From positions 1,025,800 through 1,089,799 of the forward strand of contig JAQFVV010006470.1 in assembly GCA_028023455.1 (NCBI GenBank): a DNA stretch of 64,000 bases. Direction: 5' to 3'. Origin of the DNA: Epiperipatus broadwayi (taxonomy: Eukaryota; Onychophora; Udeonychophora; Euonychophora; Peripatidae). The translations under genes were made by a program, and so were the position numbers. Positions 24,455-35,830 of the stretch are shown here, one piece after another; position 1 is the stretch's first letter; each line of letters opens with the position of its first letter. The notes beneath the pieces were generated by a model. The model saw nothing but the letters and a program-made list of their open reading frames with translations, had not been told where the DNA came from and did no database searches.

Positions 24455-25000
24455 AGTATGCATAATAAAACCAGGTTGGAAAAGGGAAGATGTCATATGT
24501 AACTACAGTTAGAATTTGGGTCTTCGGATGTGATGTTGATGATAATGCAATATAATGCATAACCAATAATTGCATCTATATTTAACTGACTAGTTCTCTA
24601 CCTATTTATTAATTTCAGATACAATTTAGGTTAGGTCATTCATCTCTCTCCCCATTCTGGCACAGTTATTTTCTAATATTCGAACCCAGGGAAAATTTAC
24701 ATTTGACTCTCTTAACAGGTATAAACAGATACACATAAAAAGCTTTTGCACTTATAGGTTGCAAATAGCATTGTTGATAATCAATTGTTTTTATATAAGA
24801 GTGAAATAAGAGTGTGTGCATATTAAGACAGATAGTTGACTGTTGAATGCAAATTTAACTCAATAAATCAGAACTGGAATAATGTAAACTGTTTAACATT
24901 TATTAAACATGATAAAATGAATTACAAATAAATTATTTTGACAATAATCCCAAAAAATTAATTATGCATGTGTCAAATATGAATCTCTACCATTTCTTCA
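24455..25000 (+). repeat. Dispersed repeat E, diverged copy 2
   Basis: Collinear with 51.15-51.6 kb: GCATAACCAATAATTGCAT, ATACAATTTAGGTTAGGTCA, TTCGAACCCAGGGAAAAT, TATAGGTTGCAAATAGC and AACTGGAATAATGTAAACTG all have counterparts there. It is much diverged and has no coding content. Confidence 0.6.
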
Positions 25001-26665
25001 GTTAATAATGTTATGATCAATCCCCTTTTACCAATGGAAGAAATTGATTATGACACTCATTACTGACAAGTTCATGAAAGATAAAAAATGTAAAAAAAAT
25101 ATTAATGATTTAAAATGAACATAATACTAACTATTTAAGTTAAGTATCCATAGACACATTCTTAGTAATATCATGGTTCATTCCTGTTTGAAAATGATAT
25201 ACTTGATTATATCCCCCAAATTAAGTCTAAATACATATAATAGATAAAGGGATTTACCCAAGACAGTTTGTAGTTTACACCAAAATAACACATAACATTT
25301 TTTAATCAACAATAAGAACAAATAAGTTGAACTCTGTATTCTCACATGTTGCAATTAATATGAGATTGCAGATGAAGCTTCTACATCCATTTATATGGAT
25401 AACTAGTTGTCAAGTCACTAGAAATTTGATAGACAGATCTAAACTGTATTTACAATAATAAAAAAATAACTAAGTTTCACCATCTCCCTTTTCGTTTCTG
25501 CTAAAATGAAAAATAAAATCTTCCACAAGATAAAATGTAAAGTTCCCACATCTGAATCTGAAAATAAAACAATTAAACAAAAGAAAAATATTAAAAAAAA
25601 TTTTACAATAACAATTGTTTGCTGAAAAAAAGAATATAGTCCATGATATTTTGGGGTGAAAATCTTAAATAAACAGTTTATTTCGCCATATCACTTTTGT
25701 CTGGCAAAGGATTGCCAGCACAGAGATGTGTCCTGGCATGGTTTAAAATATATATATGTCAATCCTTAGCTGATCTATATTTTGATTCTCCTGTGTATCC
25801 TTCATCATGGATAGTAGGCATCTTCTTGGGTGTAGCGGTAAAGTAGATAATAAAAGTTATATATGACTGTTTTACCACATATGCATTTCAAAGTATATTA
25901 TATAATTATTTGTAATCATAATTCACGATTTTATATTGAGTAGTTTTTTATATATGTCAGATAAATTATTCCATGATATGCTTTAACTAGTAGCAATATT
26001 TGTGTTATTTATCGGTCAACATTCGAAAATATGAAACTCTTTCACTCGCAATCAGAAATTAATCTAGTTATTATGAAAATTTATAAAAATCAGCTTAATT
26101 TCATTTTATAAATTATACTGATAAAATTGCTGTAATTTCCTATTATTGTATTTGGTTAATAACATTTGTAACTCCACACAGTAGTCTCTATTTTCCAGTA
26201 TTCGAAATTTCAAATAATTTGATGTGAACTTATTATATCATACACATTATTTTCAAGAATAATAATTTTAGATTGATTTTGATTTTATATTGTCCATGAT
26301 TTCCGTCTTGCAGTACACTAAAAAATTCATATCCTCTTAGATCGATTTATCTGCTTATTGTTAAGTTCACTTCATTAATATTAATTTCATTAAAATATAA
26401 AATTATAAAATCATAGTTTTATTTTCTTAAACAGTTTCCTGGTGACTAAAACTCGAAATCAGATCATCTCTAAGTTTGCTTAGTTTCAGTTTGTGTCATA
26501 TTTTATTGTCTAGTTTAGAACATATAACACAATATATCTAAAGTTATGTAATAGTATACATACACATATATAATTTCTTGCTATAATACTTTGCTACAGT
26601 AAAATATTCACTAAAAATAATTGCCATGAGTTTCTCTTTTTATATGTTACTAAATGAACATAAGC

Positions 26666-26670
<5 letters not shown>
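25001..26670. other. AT-rich stretch, no gene recognised
   Basis: Only chance ORFs occur. No recognisable repeats were seen. Confidence 0.45.
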
Positions 26671-26704
<34 letters not shown>

Positions 26705-26718
26705 TAATTATTATATTG

Positions 26719-26754
<36 letters not shown>
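26671..26754. repeat. (TA)n tracts at left edge of PLE palindrome
   Basis: Two TA runs (about 26671-26700 and 26722-26754) abut the left arm of the palindrome. Confidence 0.9.
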
Positions 26755-26758
<4 letters not shown>

Positions 26759-26918
26759 TTCAAAACAATACAATAATTAATACAGTAACAATATTTTAAA
26801 CAAATATATACCAATTTAATAGAAGTACTTTCAACTATCTATGTAGTCGTTGTCAACTAGACTCAAATTGTATTAGAAAAAACCGTTACAAATGTAAACA
26901 AAAGCAATACGTCATACA

Positions 26919-27504
26919 TCAATTTTCCCACAATTCATTAATTTTTATATTGGCTGTCTGTTTATTTATCAACTGTTGCTTTTCACTTTTTATTAACATA
27001 GCTTCTTTAATTTTGCGTTTATTATTATTTCTTTCAATACACAGAATTTTAACTTTATTAAAATCAAAATCAAAACCATAATTACATGTTACATTATGAT
27101 CAAAAAATACTGATGGTGATACATCATCATTTCTAACATTCTCTTGTCTTGATTTTTGCACTCGTTTATATAATAACAAATGCTCCCTTGATCTTTTCTC
27201 CAATGTACATCGAGATTCCCCAATATATGCCTTTCCACAAAAACATAGCCATTTATATATTGCACAACTTTGATTTAAAATACCACACCTATTTTTTGAA
27301 TTATTTATTAATCTATTTAAATTAGGAGTAGTATAAAATGCAACTCGACATATATTTTTATATATCTGTTTTATAAATTTAACCTGTTCATTACAAATAA
27401 ATGGTATTGATATCCAAGTATATTTTATTTTATCAATATCTATAGCATCTAAAATATTTCTATTATTATTAAACTTAGTAACAATATTATAAATTAATTT
27501 ATGA
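26919..27504 (-). CDS. PLE-4 linker + GIY-YIG endonuclease, left arm (partial)
   Basis: The frame is open from the palindrome centre to the stop at 26919-26921, about 194 codons. Landmarks are WISIPFICNEQVKFIKQIYK, then CGILNQSCAIYKWLCFCGKA with YIGES (the GIY...YIG part), RCTLEKRSREH with catalytic-type Arg and His, a DHNVTCNYGFDFDF segment, and KVKILCIERNNNKRKIKEAM. No RT is present. The frame runs through the centre into the other arm, so no genuine start exists. Differences from the right arm include His for Tyr in RSREH and Lys for Arg near the C-terminus. Confidence 0.8.
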
Positions 27505-28090
27505 TCATAAATTAATTTATAATATTGTTACTAAGTTTAATAATAATAGAAATATTTTAGATGCTATAGATATTGATAAAATAAAATATACTTGGATATC
27601 AATACCATTTATTTGTAATGAACAGGTTAAATTTATAAAACAGATATATAAAAATATATGTCGAGTTGCATTTTATACTACTCCTAATTTAAATAGATTA
27701 ATAAATAATTCAAAAAATAGGTGTGGTATTTTAAATCAAAGTTGTGCAATATATAAATGGCTATGTTTTTGTGGAAAGGCATATATTGGGGAATCTCGAT
27801 GTACATTGGAGAAAAGATCAAGGGAGTATTTGTTATTATATAAACGAGTGCAAAAATCAAGACAAGAGAATGTTAGAAATGATGATGTATCACCATCAGT
27901 ATTTTTTGATCATAATGTAACATGTAATTATGGTTTTGATTTTGATTTTAATAAAGTTAAAATTCTGTGTATTGAAAGAAATAATAATAAACGCAAAATT
28001 AAAGAAGCTATGTTAATAAAAAGTGAAAAGCAACAGTTGATAAATAGACAGACAGCCAATATAAAAATTAATGAATTGTGGGAAAATTGA
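27505..28090 (+). CDS. PLE-4 linker + GIY-YIG endonuclease, right arm (partial)
   Basis: Mirror copy of the left-arm frame and likewise open, with YIGES, RCTLEKRSREY and IERNNNKRKIKEAM. The Tyr in place of His in RSREY falls in the segment that normally carries a conserved His after the catalytic Arg, so this arm may be the inactive one. Transcription across the palindrome would give a long hairpin RNA, which makes normal translation unlikely. Confidence 0.8.
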
Positions 28091-28149
28091 TGTATGACGT
28101 ATTGCTTTTGTTTACATTTGTAATGGTTTTTTTTAATACAATTTGAGTC

Positions 28150-28190
28150 TAGTTGACGACTACATAGATAGTTGAAAGTACTTCTATTAA
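28150..28190 (+). ncRNA. Possible decayed hammerhead in PLE-4 right arm
   Basis: TTGACGA (C3 to T in the core), then CTA/TAG as a short helix II, GAAA, and a palindromic AGTACT where helix III would be, with TAG/CTA as a short helix I. The position, about 60 bases after the stop codon, fits the other PLEs. The left arm has three extra bases inside the core, so at most one arm keeps the pattern. Weak call. Confidence 0.3.
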
Positions 28191-28294
28191 ATTGGTATAT
28201 ATTTGTTTAAAATATTGTTACTGTATTAATTATTGTATTGTTTTGAATAATTATATATATTTTATTATAATTGGAATACAGACATTGATTAATA

Positions 28295-28298
<4 letters not shown>

Positions 28299-28382
<84 letters not shown>
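28299..28382. repeat. (TA)n tracts at right edge of PLE palindrome
   Basis: Two TA runs (about 28299-28334 and 28346-28382) mirror the arrangement at the left edge. Confidence 0.9.
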
Positions 28383-28383
<1 letters not shown>

Positions 28384-28549
28384 CTATTAAAAAGAAACTC
28401 TGAAAATTTCAGACATCCATTTGTCTTCTAATCTAGCTGTCTAACGTAAAATAGCCTATGGGACTGAACTAAGTTCAGATACACCATATATTAAGAGCTT
28501 TAGCAATATAAAATTGCCAAAACCTTTAAGCTGTTAAGCTATTTTCATA

Positions 28550-28925
28550 AGATGAGTTTTAAAGTAATTAGAAGGATGCACTGGTAAAATCATTTTGCAG
28601 TTTTTTTTTTTTTTTAATGTTTATCTAACAAATTCTAAAGCAGTCAATTTAAAGTATTTCTTCTCCGGTCTATATTATTTTAAATATACTCTTACCATGT
28701 AAGACAAAACAATTGGCAGAGCTATTGAAAAGTTAGTGAACCTTTAACAAATTTACTTTAATCGCCCATTTTTGTTAATTGTTTACACATAACAAATGTT
28801 TTAAAATGTCAGTAGAAGTAAGCAGGTGTAAATAAGTAGTAGCCATTTTTAAATTATTTTGCATATATTTATCATCTCTGCGTCGTCTGCATTGCCATAA
28901 CATTTTATGAAAACTGAGGTTGTTC
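28550..28925 (+). repeat. Dispersed repeat B, copy 3
   Basis: Collinear with 7555-7950, including ACAATTGGCAGAGCTATTGA, AACAAATTTACTTTAATCGC and GCATATATTTATCATCTCTG. Confidence 0.6.
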
Positions 28926-29008
28926 TAGATACTTCAAATACAAGTTCAGTTTTGAAGAGAAATACGTACACATTGATGGTAAAAAAATCATACTATTGTT
29001 GTTGCAGT

Positions 29009-29013
<5 letters not shown>

Positions 29014-29103
<90 letters not shown>

Positions 29104-29133
29104 GACTATTATTATTATTACTATGAGAAAATA
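29014..29133 (+). repeat. (ATT)n microsatellite
   Basis: About 30 near-perfect ATT units, with a few interrupted units to 29133. Confidence 0.95.
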
Positions 29134-29329
29134 GAAATATCAACCACTAAAAATTTGTATTTAGGATAGTCAACTCTTAGAAAAATAAGAGCTTTATATA
29201 ACCCCATTAATAATAAGTTAAAAATAATTAATTTATCTTTAGACAGCGCTATATTTCTAAATATAATGAAATCAATAGTATAGAAAATACTAATTGTATA
29301 TCTTTGATATTATTATTATATTGTCTGAT

Positions 29330-29608
29330 ATTATTATTATTATTATTATTATATTGCCTCTCCAATTTTAATCCATGTTTTCCAATCTTTGCTTCACTTC
29401 TCCACTTCACCCCTGCACCCTTTTTTATTTCATCTATCCATCTCACATGTGGTCTCTTTCTGGGTCTTTTAAAATCTATTGGAATGCAGTTTAGGATTTC
29501 AATTGTCCATATATTATCATCTCTCATAACAATTTGTCCAGCTGAACTCCACTTCAATCTTTTAATTTGTGTAATGAAATCTGTAACACCTACTTGTTCT
29601 TTTACCAA
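29330..29608 (-). pseudogene. RTE C-terminal domain remnant
   Basis: Encodes LKWSSAGQIVMRDDNIWTIE followed by KRPRKRPHVRWIDEI and GVKWRSEAK. In RTE-type elements the corresponding region reads roughly LKW.GH..R..D.RW..., then a KRPRGRP..RW.D.I block. The frame then runs into the AAT tail. Confidence 0.7.
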
Positions 29609-29699
29609 TACATTGTGTTTTCAAACTCTTCTTGTTACTCCTAACATGCATCTCTCTATACTTCTTTGAGTGGTCTGAAGTCTCTGTATTGCTCTTCTA

Positions 29700-31300
29700 T
29701 TAATTGTTCAAGCCTCAGATCCAAAAACCTTCCTTTTCAAATACATAGGCATATTTCTTTTTAGTATCAAGTTATTGCTACCAAAAACACTCCAACCAAG
29801 TTTAATTCTATGATTAATTTCATCCATTATTTTTCCATCCGCATTACTAATCTGACCAAGGTATTTGTAACTGTTAACTTCTTCTATTTCATCATAATCA
29901 ATCTTTATTTTTATATTTTCAGAAAATCGATTAAGCATTACTTTAGTCTTTTTAACATTTATCTTTAATTCTACTTTCCTACTTTCATCTGATAACTCCT
30001 GCAATATTTCCTGCATCTCTGAAGCATTATTTGCAAAAACAACCATATCATCTGCAAAATCTAAATGACTTAAATAATCTCTATTTACTTCCACTTCTTA
30101 AGTTTTCCATTTTAATATACAAAATACTTCTAGCAACACTGTTGTAAAAAAGTTTTGGAGATATGGAGTCACCTTGTCTTACACATTTCCCAATGTTGAC
30201 TTTCCCAGTATCATTATGTAATCTAATTGTTGCTGTTGCATTTTTATGAGTATTGTTTAAATTATGACATTAACCTGGATATATATACTTTGATGATACA
30301 ATGCTTTAATCACTGAGTAAATGTTTATAAAATCAAATGACTTTTCGTAATATACAAATCCAAAACATAATGACAACTCATTTTTATTTGTCTTTTGTAT
30401 AACTTCTCTCAATACCTGGTTATGATCTATTGTATTAAAACCACTTTTAAACCAGCTTGTGCTCTTGGTTGGTAGAAATTCAATGTTCTCTGTAGACATG
30501 TTGTAATTATCTTAGTAAACATTTTGTATAAATCTGATAAAAGGCTGATAGGTCTGTAATTTCTAATAACTTCTTTATCACCTTTTTTGAATATTAATAT
30601 TATTACTGCATTATTTCAATCATCTATTACGTCTTTATCATTTAGACATTTGGTATATAACTTTGCTAAATAAAATTATATTTCTTCAACTGCTTATTTT
30701 AATATATCAGTTATAATTCCATCATTACCTGGAGCCTTTCCTTTCTTCATACATTTAATTGCTTGTTTCACTTTTTCATTAAAAATTCTGGACAATTCAG
30801 AAGATGTAATAGATATAAAAGGTACTTGTTCTTTATTACTATATAATTCTTGATAAAAGTCTTCTACCCATTTCATGATGCCCTCTCTCTTTTGAGTAAT
30901 AATTTCATCTTTTTTTTTCTTATTGCAGATATAAATTTTCTACCAATACCAAAATGTTGTTTTAAATTCTTGAGCCTTTTATTTTTTTCTACAGATTTCT
31001 TTGCTAGTTCACAGTTACACTTTCTTCTATCATTGTCAACTCTTTTCGTACCATTTTACAAAATTTGAGATATTCAATCCTTTTTATTGCATCACTTTTG
31101 TATATCTTCATATTCCTTCTTTTCTTCATAAATTCTTTAGTGTCAGTAGAAATTTTATTGGCCAATTCCTGCTTTTTTCTACCAGCTATCTTTGTTGCAT
31201 CAGTTATTTTCATATTATTTTTATCAAATCTGAATAATGTTCAAAATCTACTAATACTTGAAACCGATTTGTAAGTTCCAATTGAAATTCATTAGAACGA
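29700..31300 (-). pseudogene. RTE reverse transcriptase, broken
   Basis: Pieces in order on the minus strand: 30694-30876 with MKKGKAPGNDGIITDILK (the RT entry motif KAPG.DGI); 30257-30499 with a degraded palm A region (KTNKNELSLCFGFVYYEKSF); a stretch near 30100-30250 matching the QGDS/SPKLF region; and 29708-30094 with LDFADDMVVFANN, an intact FADD catalytic motif, followed by LKINVKKTKVM and KYLGQISNADG. Frames are separated by stops, so no complete enzyme can be made. Confidence 0.75.
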
Positions 31301-31399
31301 TTTTTAAGATTATGAATATCGACTGTAATAGTTGTTTTTCTTAATAATTTTTGTTTCTCTAGTTTTGCATTAACTCGTATCTTACATCATATTAATCGA

Positions 31400-32160
31400 T
31401 GATCACTTCCTGTATTACATTTATTAAGAACATCACAATCTTCAAATATATCTTTTCTGTTAGTCAAATTATAATCCAATTATGCTGTGCCTTCCTTGGG
31501 ATGCTTCCATGTCCATTTTCTTTTAACATTTTTCTCAAAAAAAAATTCAAAATATGAAGGTTTTCTTTTTCAGCAAACTCCACTTGTTTATTTCCTCTCT
31601 CATTTCTATTCCCATAGCCAAAATTACCTACAGCACTTTCATCTTTCATTTGTTTACCAATTCTAGCTTTAAAGTCTGCCATCACAATTTTAAAATGTTG
31701 TTTACTGTGAACGGAAGCCTTTTTTTAAAATCCATATAAAAATCTTCTACTACTTCATCTGTATAAGAACTTGTTGGGGCATAAACTTGAACTATCTGCA
31801 TTTGATATCTGATATTAAGTTGTATAACCAATCTTGACATCCTGTCTCATACACCATCAATCTCCACAATGTTGTTCTTCCACATTTTATTTATAATGAA
31901 TCATACACCACTTGTATTTCCAATCTTTATCCTTTTATAATAGAGTACATGTTGACTTTTTAAATCGATTGTCTCTTCACCTTCACCTTTTCTTCTAATT
32001 TCACTAAGTCCAATAATGTCCCATTTAATATGAGACAGTTCTTCTAATTTTTTTGCAATTTTCCTTCTCTTGAAAATGATATGTAGTTGTAAGTACCTAA
32101 ATAAAAGTTGTCATCAAATGGCAGCCTGGGTCCACAATCAGGGGATTCTTAGCACTCTCT
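31400..32160 (-). pseudogene. RTE endonuclease (EEP) domain, broken
   Basis: The N-terminus reads CGPRLPFDDNFYLGTYNYIS. After a shift come LEELSHIKWDIIGLSEIRRK (the catalytic Glu region) and LYYKRIKIGNTSGV, then a stop, then QIVQVYAPTSSYTDEVVEDF. In 31464-31685 MMADFKARIG (normally GDFNAKIG) and GNRNERGNKQVEFAEKENL follow. These strings match the EEP domain of RTE elements, often annotated as craniofacial-development-protein-2-like. The domain would nick DNA for target-primed reverse transcription. Loss of the GDFN Asn/Gly and in-frame stops show decay. Confidence 0.75.
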
Positions 32161-32250
32161 TCCTTCGGTTACCAACTGCTGTCTTGGTTGGTTATTTTTT
32201 AACATCCTGGGAAGAAGGGCCTTGATTTATTTTTGTCTGTCATAATTGTA

Positions 32251-33435
32251 TATATGTATTGAAAAAATGTTTATCATTTACACAAACATTCATTTTGCCT
32301 TATCTGACAACTGAGAAGAAAGTCCATGGTATTTATTGAAACTCAGAGGTAAAAAACCAATAAACTCATCACACTGGCTAATGCATGTTGGTAAGCAGTC
32401 AATCCATGTTTGTATAATATATGAATAATCATGTAGTAATAACAGCTGCAACCACAAGAACGTATGGCTTGGACATTAAAAATTTGCCCTTCTCGGTTCC
32501 TTTAAGGCCTCCAAGAGGAATCAAAGATCTTCTTTCAGTTAATAGCAAACTCTTTTGCAGCAGCCAAAACAATTTGTAATATGTATTAAAAAAACTATTT
32601 TAAAAAAATTAAGTCAAACATTTATTTTTAAATTTTTAAATACACCATTTAGACTAAGAATAATGAAATTAGGAAGGGGGTTATTATACAATAAATATTT
32701 TTAAATAATGGTAACTTATTGAAGCAATCATTTAAAAAAAAATAATAAAAAAATTACCCTTACAGCTCAATTATTTTTTTTATTTTTTTGTTTAATGAAA
32801 TTTTGAATTTATCAATGTTTATTACAAATATTCGTTCCTCAACCATGGTTTCTTCACTAGATATATTACTAGCTTTTTGTTTTTGTATCTTCATATTCCA
32901 ACATTCATTTTCTCACTGAATGTCAGTATTAATCAAATTTATTAAAAACAATTGACTATCATTGTTTTTAAAATAATTTCCTTTTTATTAAGTCTTTTTT
33001 TATGAAAACCCATGCTTCTAATTTCTTATTGAACATTTATTTACATTAATGAATGTTATTTATTTCCCACTAATCGCTTCTTCTCTGAACATACAAGCAG
33101 GTTTGTTTTCTATATAAATTGCATTATTATTATGTTGCCAAACTAATTAAATTATGTTAATGTTTTGTTGTTGTTAGTTTATTTTATATATTTAAAAATC
33201 TCTAATATAGATGTGGATTTCAAAACAGAATGATCTTAATTAATGTATTAAGTTTAGGATCAAGTTAATATAAATACAGAAGAATAAAATGAATTAAATC
33301 AACTGCTTTAAATATTAAAATATTTATTATAAAAATAATATGATTTGATTTAATGTTAAATATGGTAAATCGTTTTAATCAAATTAACTCACTTTGAAGA
33401 TGGTGTATTAGTGAACAATTTAAAGAGACCCAGGA
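32251..33435. other. AT-rich stretch; possible 5' UTR of the RTE element to ~32600
   Basis: 32460-32590 is slightly richer in GC and could be the 5' UTR of the minus-strand RTE element. The remainder shows no features. Confidence 0.4.
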
Positions 33436-33528
33436 TATTATTATTATTTTAAGTGCCATAGCATCGGGCGGGACGCAAACCCACAACTCAAGGCAGTCGC
33501 ACTGACCTCCCAACCCCCAATGCAAAAG
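33436..33528 (-). repeat. tRNA-derived SINE, copy 3
   Basis: On the minus strand it reads GCATTGGGGGTTGGGAGGTC (degraded A-box), GGGTTTGCGTCCCGCC (B-box like) and CGATGCTATGGCAC, with an (ATA)n tail. Same family as 7310-7413. Confidence 0.6.
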
Positions 33529-33979
33529 AACAACTACAAAAAAACAGAACTTCAATAATAGAATTTAATTCATAGTTTTAAATCTATTAATAAATGAAAA
33601 GTTCATAAATATACAAAATCAATATAAGAGATCGGTTTAAAAATATCTAAAATTTAAAACTCTTTACATCAGTTCAAAATATTACTGGTGATAAATCAAA
33701 ATATTTCTGTGAATTAATAAAAAAACAAAAGTTAAATAAAGCAGGATTGTTTTACCAATCGAAGATTTAATAAAAAAGATTTATTATTATTTTTTTTTGT
33801 TAAGAAAGTCTTTATTTTTAAAATACTTCCAACAATTAAAATGCAAAAAAAAAATCAGGGTAGCATTTTGAACAATAAAATGTTTGGCAATATCAATACT
33901 TTTAAATAAAAAGGTGAAACAAACAAATTAATATGTGAAAAAATATGGGTTATTTATCTTTAATTTTAAAGTATTAGTC
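33529..33979. other. AT-rich spacer between two SINE copies
   Basis: No features were seen. Confidence 0.45.
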
Positions 33980-34071
33980 TTGCATTGGTGGTCGAGAGGT
34001 CAGCGCAACCACCTTACAAGCAGGTGCCCAGGTTGCGGGTCCCGGCCGATGCTTTGAAACCTGAAAAAAAT
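33980..34071 (+). repeat. tRNA-derived SINE, copy 4
   Basis: TTGCATTGGTGGTCGAGAGG gives a near-consensus A-box. GGTTGCGGGTCCCGGCC is a degraded B-box, followed by CGATGCTTTGAAACC and an A-rich tail. Plus-strand orientation, unlike the other three copies. Confidence 0.65.
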
Positions 34072-34291
34072 TAAGTATTAAGAGGAAATCAAATATTGGC
34101 AAAGCATTGTACAAAATATCTACATATTAAATATTTGATACAATATTGGATGCAGTTTCCAGTTAACTTTCTTTGGTTTACCATTTAGATTTTATGAGAA
34201 ATATAATTAAATTATATTCCATGTTAAAAATTATTAACATCTATTGGTAAAAAGAAAAGAAAATACTTAGTGTCCAAATGTAGCAAAAAGA

Positions 34292-34600
34292 TATAAACCT
34301 CAAAGGTTTTTCTTGCAATGATATATATTTCAGAGGCTTCTCCTATGAGGTGATGCTGGACTGATATCAAACCCATATAGCTATCTGGCGTTAGTGTTTA
34401 GATATAGCTTCTTATTCCTATCCTTCACTGACGATAGCAAATAGCTTGAAATCATGATCTGAAGGTGGAACTAAAGTTAGAGATAGTGAATGTTTGCTCT
34501 GATGTTTATGTTAACAAATATGCTTGACGGTGTTTTTGGTAGAATGCCATCTATTGTCATAAATACAAGCATTAGCAAGTTTAACTTGTTTTTTTTTTCA
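34292..34600 (+). mobile_element. Single dispersed R413 unit (retrozyme-like)
   Basis: One unit of the repeat found in tandem at 40958-41914, inserted in the opposite orientation and carrying an internal deletion of about 100 bases. Its ends (ATAAACCTCAAAGG at left, TTAACTTGTTTTTTTTTTCA at right) coincide with the unit edge of the tandem array, and (TA)n follows directly at the right. Shared blocks include AGACCCATATAGCTATCT-like sequence, the hammerhead region and GTGTTTTTGGTAGAATGCCA. No ORF is conserved with the array. Confidence 0.75.
34422..34465 (+). ncRNA. Type I hammerhead ribozyme motif in the 34.3 kb unit
   Basis: Helix I CCTTCA/TGAAGG (six perfect pairs). Core CTGACGA. Helix II: A-T, G-C, C-G above one T-T mismatch, closing an AAATA loop. 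Then GAAA. Helix III is the palindrome ATCATGAT. The cut is predicted after ATC, between 34459 and 34460. Relative to the array copies one helix I pair has changed from T-A to C-G on both sides, and the helix III palindrome has changed length while staying palindromic. Confidence 0.75.
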
Positions 34601-35619
34601 TATATATATACACTTTTACCTCACTTAGCAATGTTAAATGGTTCTCCAAAACTCATCGTTAAGCAAGAATATTGTATACAAAATACGTAATTATAATGGG
34701 GGTCTATGGGAAAGAAATTGGTCAATTCCAGTCAATGTAAAATATTCACATTGGTTTCCAAGCTCAAAAATTTTCTTCATTTTTATATGACAATGATAAC
34801 TAAATACGGTATCTAAAAAGTCAAGTTTTATATCACTAGGAAAAAAATGCATATTTTCATTTTAAAAAGTACAGAACAGCAAAAAGAAAGAGAAAGTGAA
34901 ACTAAATTTGAAATTAAAGTTTTTATATTCTTCCACAGATGTATTTTATTGTAATGAAAAAAAAATCTATACTGAAGTGTTTTTTTTTAAATTTGTATTA
35001 CAGTATATATTACTACTATACATTTATGTTTATTACTTATGTGAAATTATTCAAATTAAAAACAAGTAATTATTAATTATTTAATTGAACATAAAGACTT
35101 ATTACTGTACTCCTCAGTAACTAAATGCTTAATGCTTATCTTAAGGCTGTCAACTTTATTAAAAAAAAATCAACTTATTTTAAAAGTAAAAAATGTAACT
35201 TTTAATTTTCTAAAATATACAGCAGAGTTTATTTTAATTTTATTTTTTTACTATATTTTTAGTAATTTAATACCCCCCCCCATTCATGTAGAAGGAAATT
35301 CATTAACATTTATTTTATATACAATCTGTTTTTATTTTTAAACATTTCTAATTCAACATTTATGTTTTAGAATGTTGTTTTTCTTTTGATTTGAAACAAC
35401 TTGAGTGTAAACAACATATTTATTAATGAAGTTACAAAATCCATAACTATTTTTACTTTATTATCTAGGTATTCTAAAAATAATCTATTGTAATTAATAA
35501 ACACACTCATGCAGTTTAATATTCATACTTAGTGTTCTCCTGAAAGTTTGTGATGATAGTGTTTTAGTTGTCCTGTATCATATTTATATACAGTATTGGA
35601 CTGCTTCATCATCTAATTG
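34601..35619. other. AT-rich stretch without genes
   Basis: A segment near 34610-34760 (ACCTCACTTAGCAATGTTAA) has a DNA-transposon-like look, but no matching inverted end was found. A C-run occurs at 35273-35281. Confidence 0.4.
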
Positions 35620-35716
35620 TGTTGAATGTCTTTAGAAAAATTAAACTTTATTTAAATAATCCAAGTACTGTACATTATATTTAAATAAAGTTTAATTTTT
35701 CTAAAGACATTCAACA
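35620..35716. repeat. Perfect 38-bp inverted repeat (hairpin)
   Basis: The left arm TGTTGAATGTCTTTAGAAAA plus TTAAACTTTATTTAAAT is matched exactly by the right arm, with a loop of about 20 bases (AATCCAAGTACTGTACATTA). A (TA)n tract follows at 35719. It may be a MITE-like element or a foldback. Confidence 0.85.
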
Positions 35717-35718
<2 letters not shown>

Positions 35719-35752
<34 letters not shown>

Positions 35753-35776
35753 ATATATAATACTGAATACTATATA

Positions 35777-35814
<38 letters not shown>

Positions 35815-35830
35815 TACAGTATTATAGATT
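35719..35830. repeat. (TA)n tracts inside an imperfect inverted repeat
   Basis: TA runs at 35719-35748 and 35780-35810. The flanks AATACTGAATACTATATACTG and AGTATACAGTATTATAGATTC are imperfect inverse copies. Confidence 0.75.

Larger units (their letters stand above)
26751..28258. mobile_element. PLE-4 head-to-head palindrome (1.5 kb inverted repeat, no spacer)
   Basis: The left arm (26751-27504) and right arm (27505-28258) are reverse complements meeting at ATGATCAT (27501-27508) with no loop. Over the coding part the arms align without indels: the stop codons are exact mirrors (26919 and 28090). I see only a few substitutions, mostly transitions, and one 3-base difference near 26850/28157. 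Each arm carries a 5'-truncated PLE coding region whose 3' end points outward. (TA)n follows at both outer ends. This is a third PLE family in the window. Confidence 0.9.
29300..32250 (-). mobile_element. RTE-type LINE, full-length but decayed
   Basis: Read on the minus strand it starts near 32250, shows the EEP start and domain at about 32150-31400, the RT at about 31300-29700 and a C-terminal domain to 29330, and ends in an (AAT)n tail at 29327-29352. Short tandem-repeat tails are typical of RTE elements. Many stops and frameshifts break it. A possible 5' UTR extends to about 32600. Confidence 0.8.

Noticed and set aside
34490-34690. 66-aa ORF MFALMFMLTNMLDGVFGRMP
   Set aside because: It overlaps the R413 unit edge and (TA)n, and has no counterpart in other units.
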